The notes beneath the pieces are model-generated. The model worked only from the letters and a program-made list of their open reading frames with translations. It was not told the origin of the DNA and searched no databases. Both the position numbers and the translations under genes were made by a program. A stretch of DNA of 7,574 nt from Candidatus Nomurabacteria bacterium (GTDB lineage: Bacteria > Patescibacteriota > Minisyncoccia > Phycocordibacterales > UBA9973), in contig JAIOPY010000037.1 in assembly GCA_021413625.1 (NCBI GenBank), forward strand, positions 1 through 7,574, read 5' to 3'. Position 1 is the stretch's first letter. Every line of letters begins with the position of its first letter. Positions 7,124 to 7,574 of the stretch are shown here, one piece after another.

Positions 7124-7151
7124 ATCATACCAAACAAAGAAAATTTCACAA
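7124..7151 (-). promoter_or_regulatory. Predicted extended -10 promoter of the minus-strand cluster
   Basis: On the minus strand TTGTGA (7151-7146) is followed after 16 bases by TATGAT (7129-7124), preceded by TGG, a TGn extended -10. The -10 ends six bases before the ATG at 7117, so transcription would start at or next to the start codon. This predicts a leaderless or nearly leaderless message. The AAAGG just before the ATG is too close to serve as a normal ribosome binding site. The -35 is only four bases from that of the divergent nusA promoter. Confidence 0.55.
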
Positions 7152-7155
7152 AACA

Positions 7156-7184
7156 TTGCATAAAAATGATTAATGTGATACTAT
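7156..7184 (+). promoter_or_regulatory. Predicted extended -10 promoter of nusA
   Basis: TTGCAT (7156-7161) is followed after 17 bases by TACTAT (7179-7184), with TGA directly before it, giving a TGn extended -10. The start of transcription would fall near 7191, giving a leader of about 55 nt before the nusA ATG. It is back-to-back with the minus-strand promoter, so the two RNA polymerases would compete for, or be jointly controlled at, the same short stretch. Confidence 0.55.
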
Positions 7185-7195
7185 TTGTCTGTATG

Positions 7196-7224
7196 AGTCC
7201 TGTCGCAACAGGGCTTTTATTTTT
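7196..7224 (+). terminator. Intrinsic-terminator-like hairpin in the nusA leader (possible attenuator)
   Basis: Bases 7196-7203 can pair with 7208-7215 in an eight-pair stem (one G-T wobble, core CCTGT/ACAGG) around a CGCA tetraloop. TTTTATTTTT at 7215-7224 follows directly. The T tract occurs only on the plus-strand side, so it would terminate transcription heading into nusA and not the minus-strand cluster. It lies between the predicted nusA promoter and the start codon. The stem overlaps codons of an in-frame upstream ATG (7193), so a coding explanation has to be weighed as well. Confidence 0.6.
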
Positions 7225-7246
7225 AGAAAAACTTAATAAAAAACAC

Positions 7247-7574
7247 ATGTTAGACCTAAAAACATTTAAATCAGCCTTAGAACAGCTAGAAGAAGAAAGA
7301 AAAATTCCAAAAGAAAAAATCCTAGACGCCATAGAGCAAGCCATGGCCGCTGCATACAAGAAGGATTACGGCAAAAAAGGACAAATCATTCGCGCTAAAT
7401 TTGACCTAGAAACTGGAAAAACAGATTTTTTCCAAGTAAAAATCGTGGTTGACGAAACAATTACGAAGATTGGTGAAAATGATGAGAACGAAAAAGAATA
7501 CTCAATAAAAGATGAGGGCGATGAACGCGTTCACTTTAACTCCGAACACCATATAATGCTGGAAGATGCTAGAA
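7247..7574 (+). CDS. nusA: Transcription termination/antitermination factor NusA, N-terminal part
   Basis: The frame is open from ATG 7247 to the window edge (109 complete codons), so only the N-terminal domain is present. The start MLDLKTFKSALEQLEEER, then IPKEKILDAIEQAM and AAAYKKDYGKKG, is characteristic of the NusA N-terminal domain, which binds RNA polymerase near the RNA exit channel. The S1 and KH RNA-binding domains would lie beyond the window. NusA modulates pausing and stimulates hairpin-dependent termination. An in-frame ATG at 7193 would add 18 residues (MSPVATG...), but these look unlike a NusA start and coincide with the hairpin in the leader. No Shine-Dalgarno sequence is visible before 7247. 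Reading away from the cluster, it is probably the only conserved housekeeping gene here. Confidence 0.93.
   Translation, partial: MLDLKTFKSALEQLEEERKIPKEKILDAIEQAMAAAYKKDYGKKGQIIRAKFDLETGKTDFFQVKIVVDETITKIGENDENEKEYSIKDEGDERVHFNSEHHIMLEDAR

Noticed and set aside
7099..7359. Minus-strand ORF of 86 codons opposite the start of nusA
   Set aside because: It is antisense to the conserved NusA N-terminus and runs across both divergent promoters; the translation looks like the mirror of a coding frame.

Overview
The window is AT-rich, uses the standard bacterial code (long ORFs ending in TGA, TAA or TAG, with no sign of TGA recoding), and carries the start of a nusA gene at its right edge. The NusA N-terminus, the short and overlapping genes, and the many single-pass, surface-facing hypothetical proteins suggest a Patescibacteria (CPR) genome. 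That assignment is inferred from style and recall, not from a search.

Nearly the whole window (about 45-7117) is a minus-strand cluster of membrane-anchored proteins of unrecognised function. Read in transcription order it holds: a cupredoxin-like protein with few ligands (6611-7117); two large Cys/His-rich proteins (5347-6591 and 4119-5360); a gap of about 95 bp with a good promoter; a second cupredoxin-like paralogue (3493-4023); a Cys/His-rich paralogue broken by an internal deletion and frameshift (3483-2487); a membrane-anchored TPR protein (1505-2509); and a protein that fuses a cupredoxin domain to the Cys/His-rich domain (45-1508).

The Cys/His-rich proteins share one plan: an N-terminal membrane anchor, two H-x3-H motifs flanking one further conserved His (five His in all), then a series of regularly spaced Cys pairs that look like disulfide-stapled helical hairpins. 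The three intact copies have 16, 18 and 16 Cys, all even. The fusion in the last gene, together with cupredoxin-like genes opening both transcription units, suggests that the cupredoxin and His/Cys modules work together outside the membrane. A metal-binding or redox role is an inference; no known family was recognised.

At the right edge the minus-strand cluster and nusA (plus strand, partial) are driven by back-to-back extended -10 promoters. The nusA leader contains an intrinsic-terminator-like hairpin between promoter and start codon, a plausible attenuator. The 44 bases left of the last stop codon show no clear terminator.
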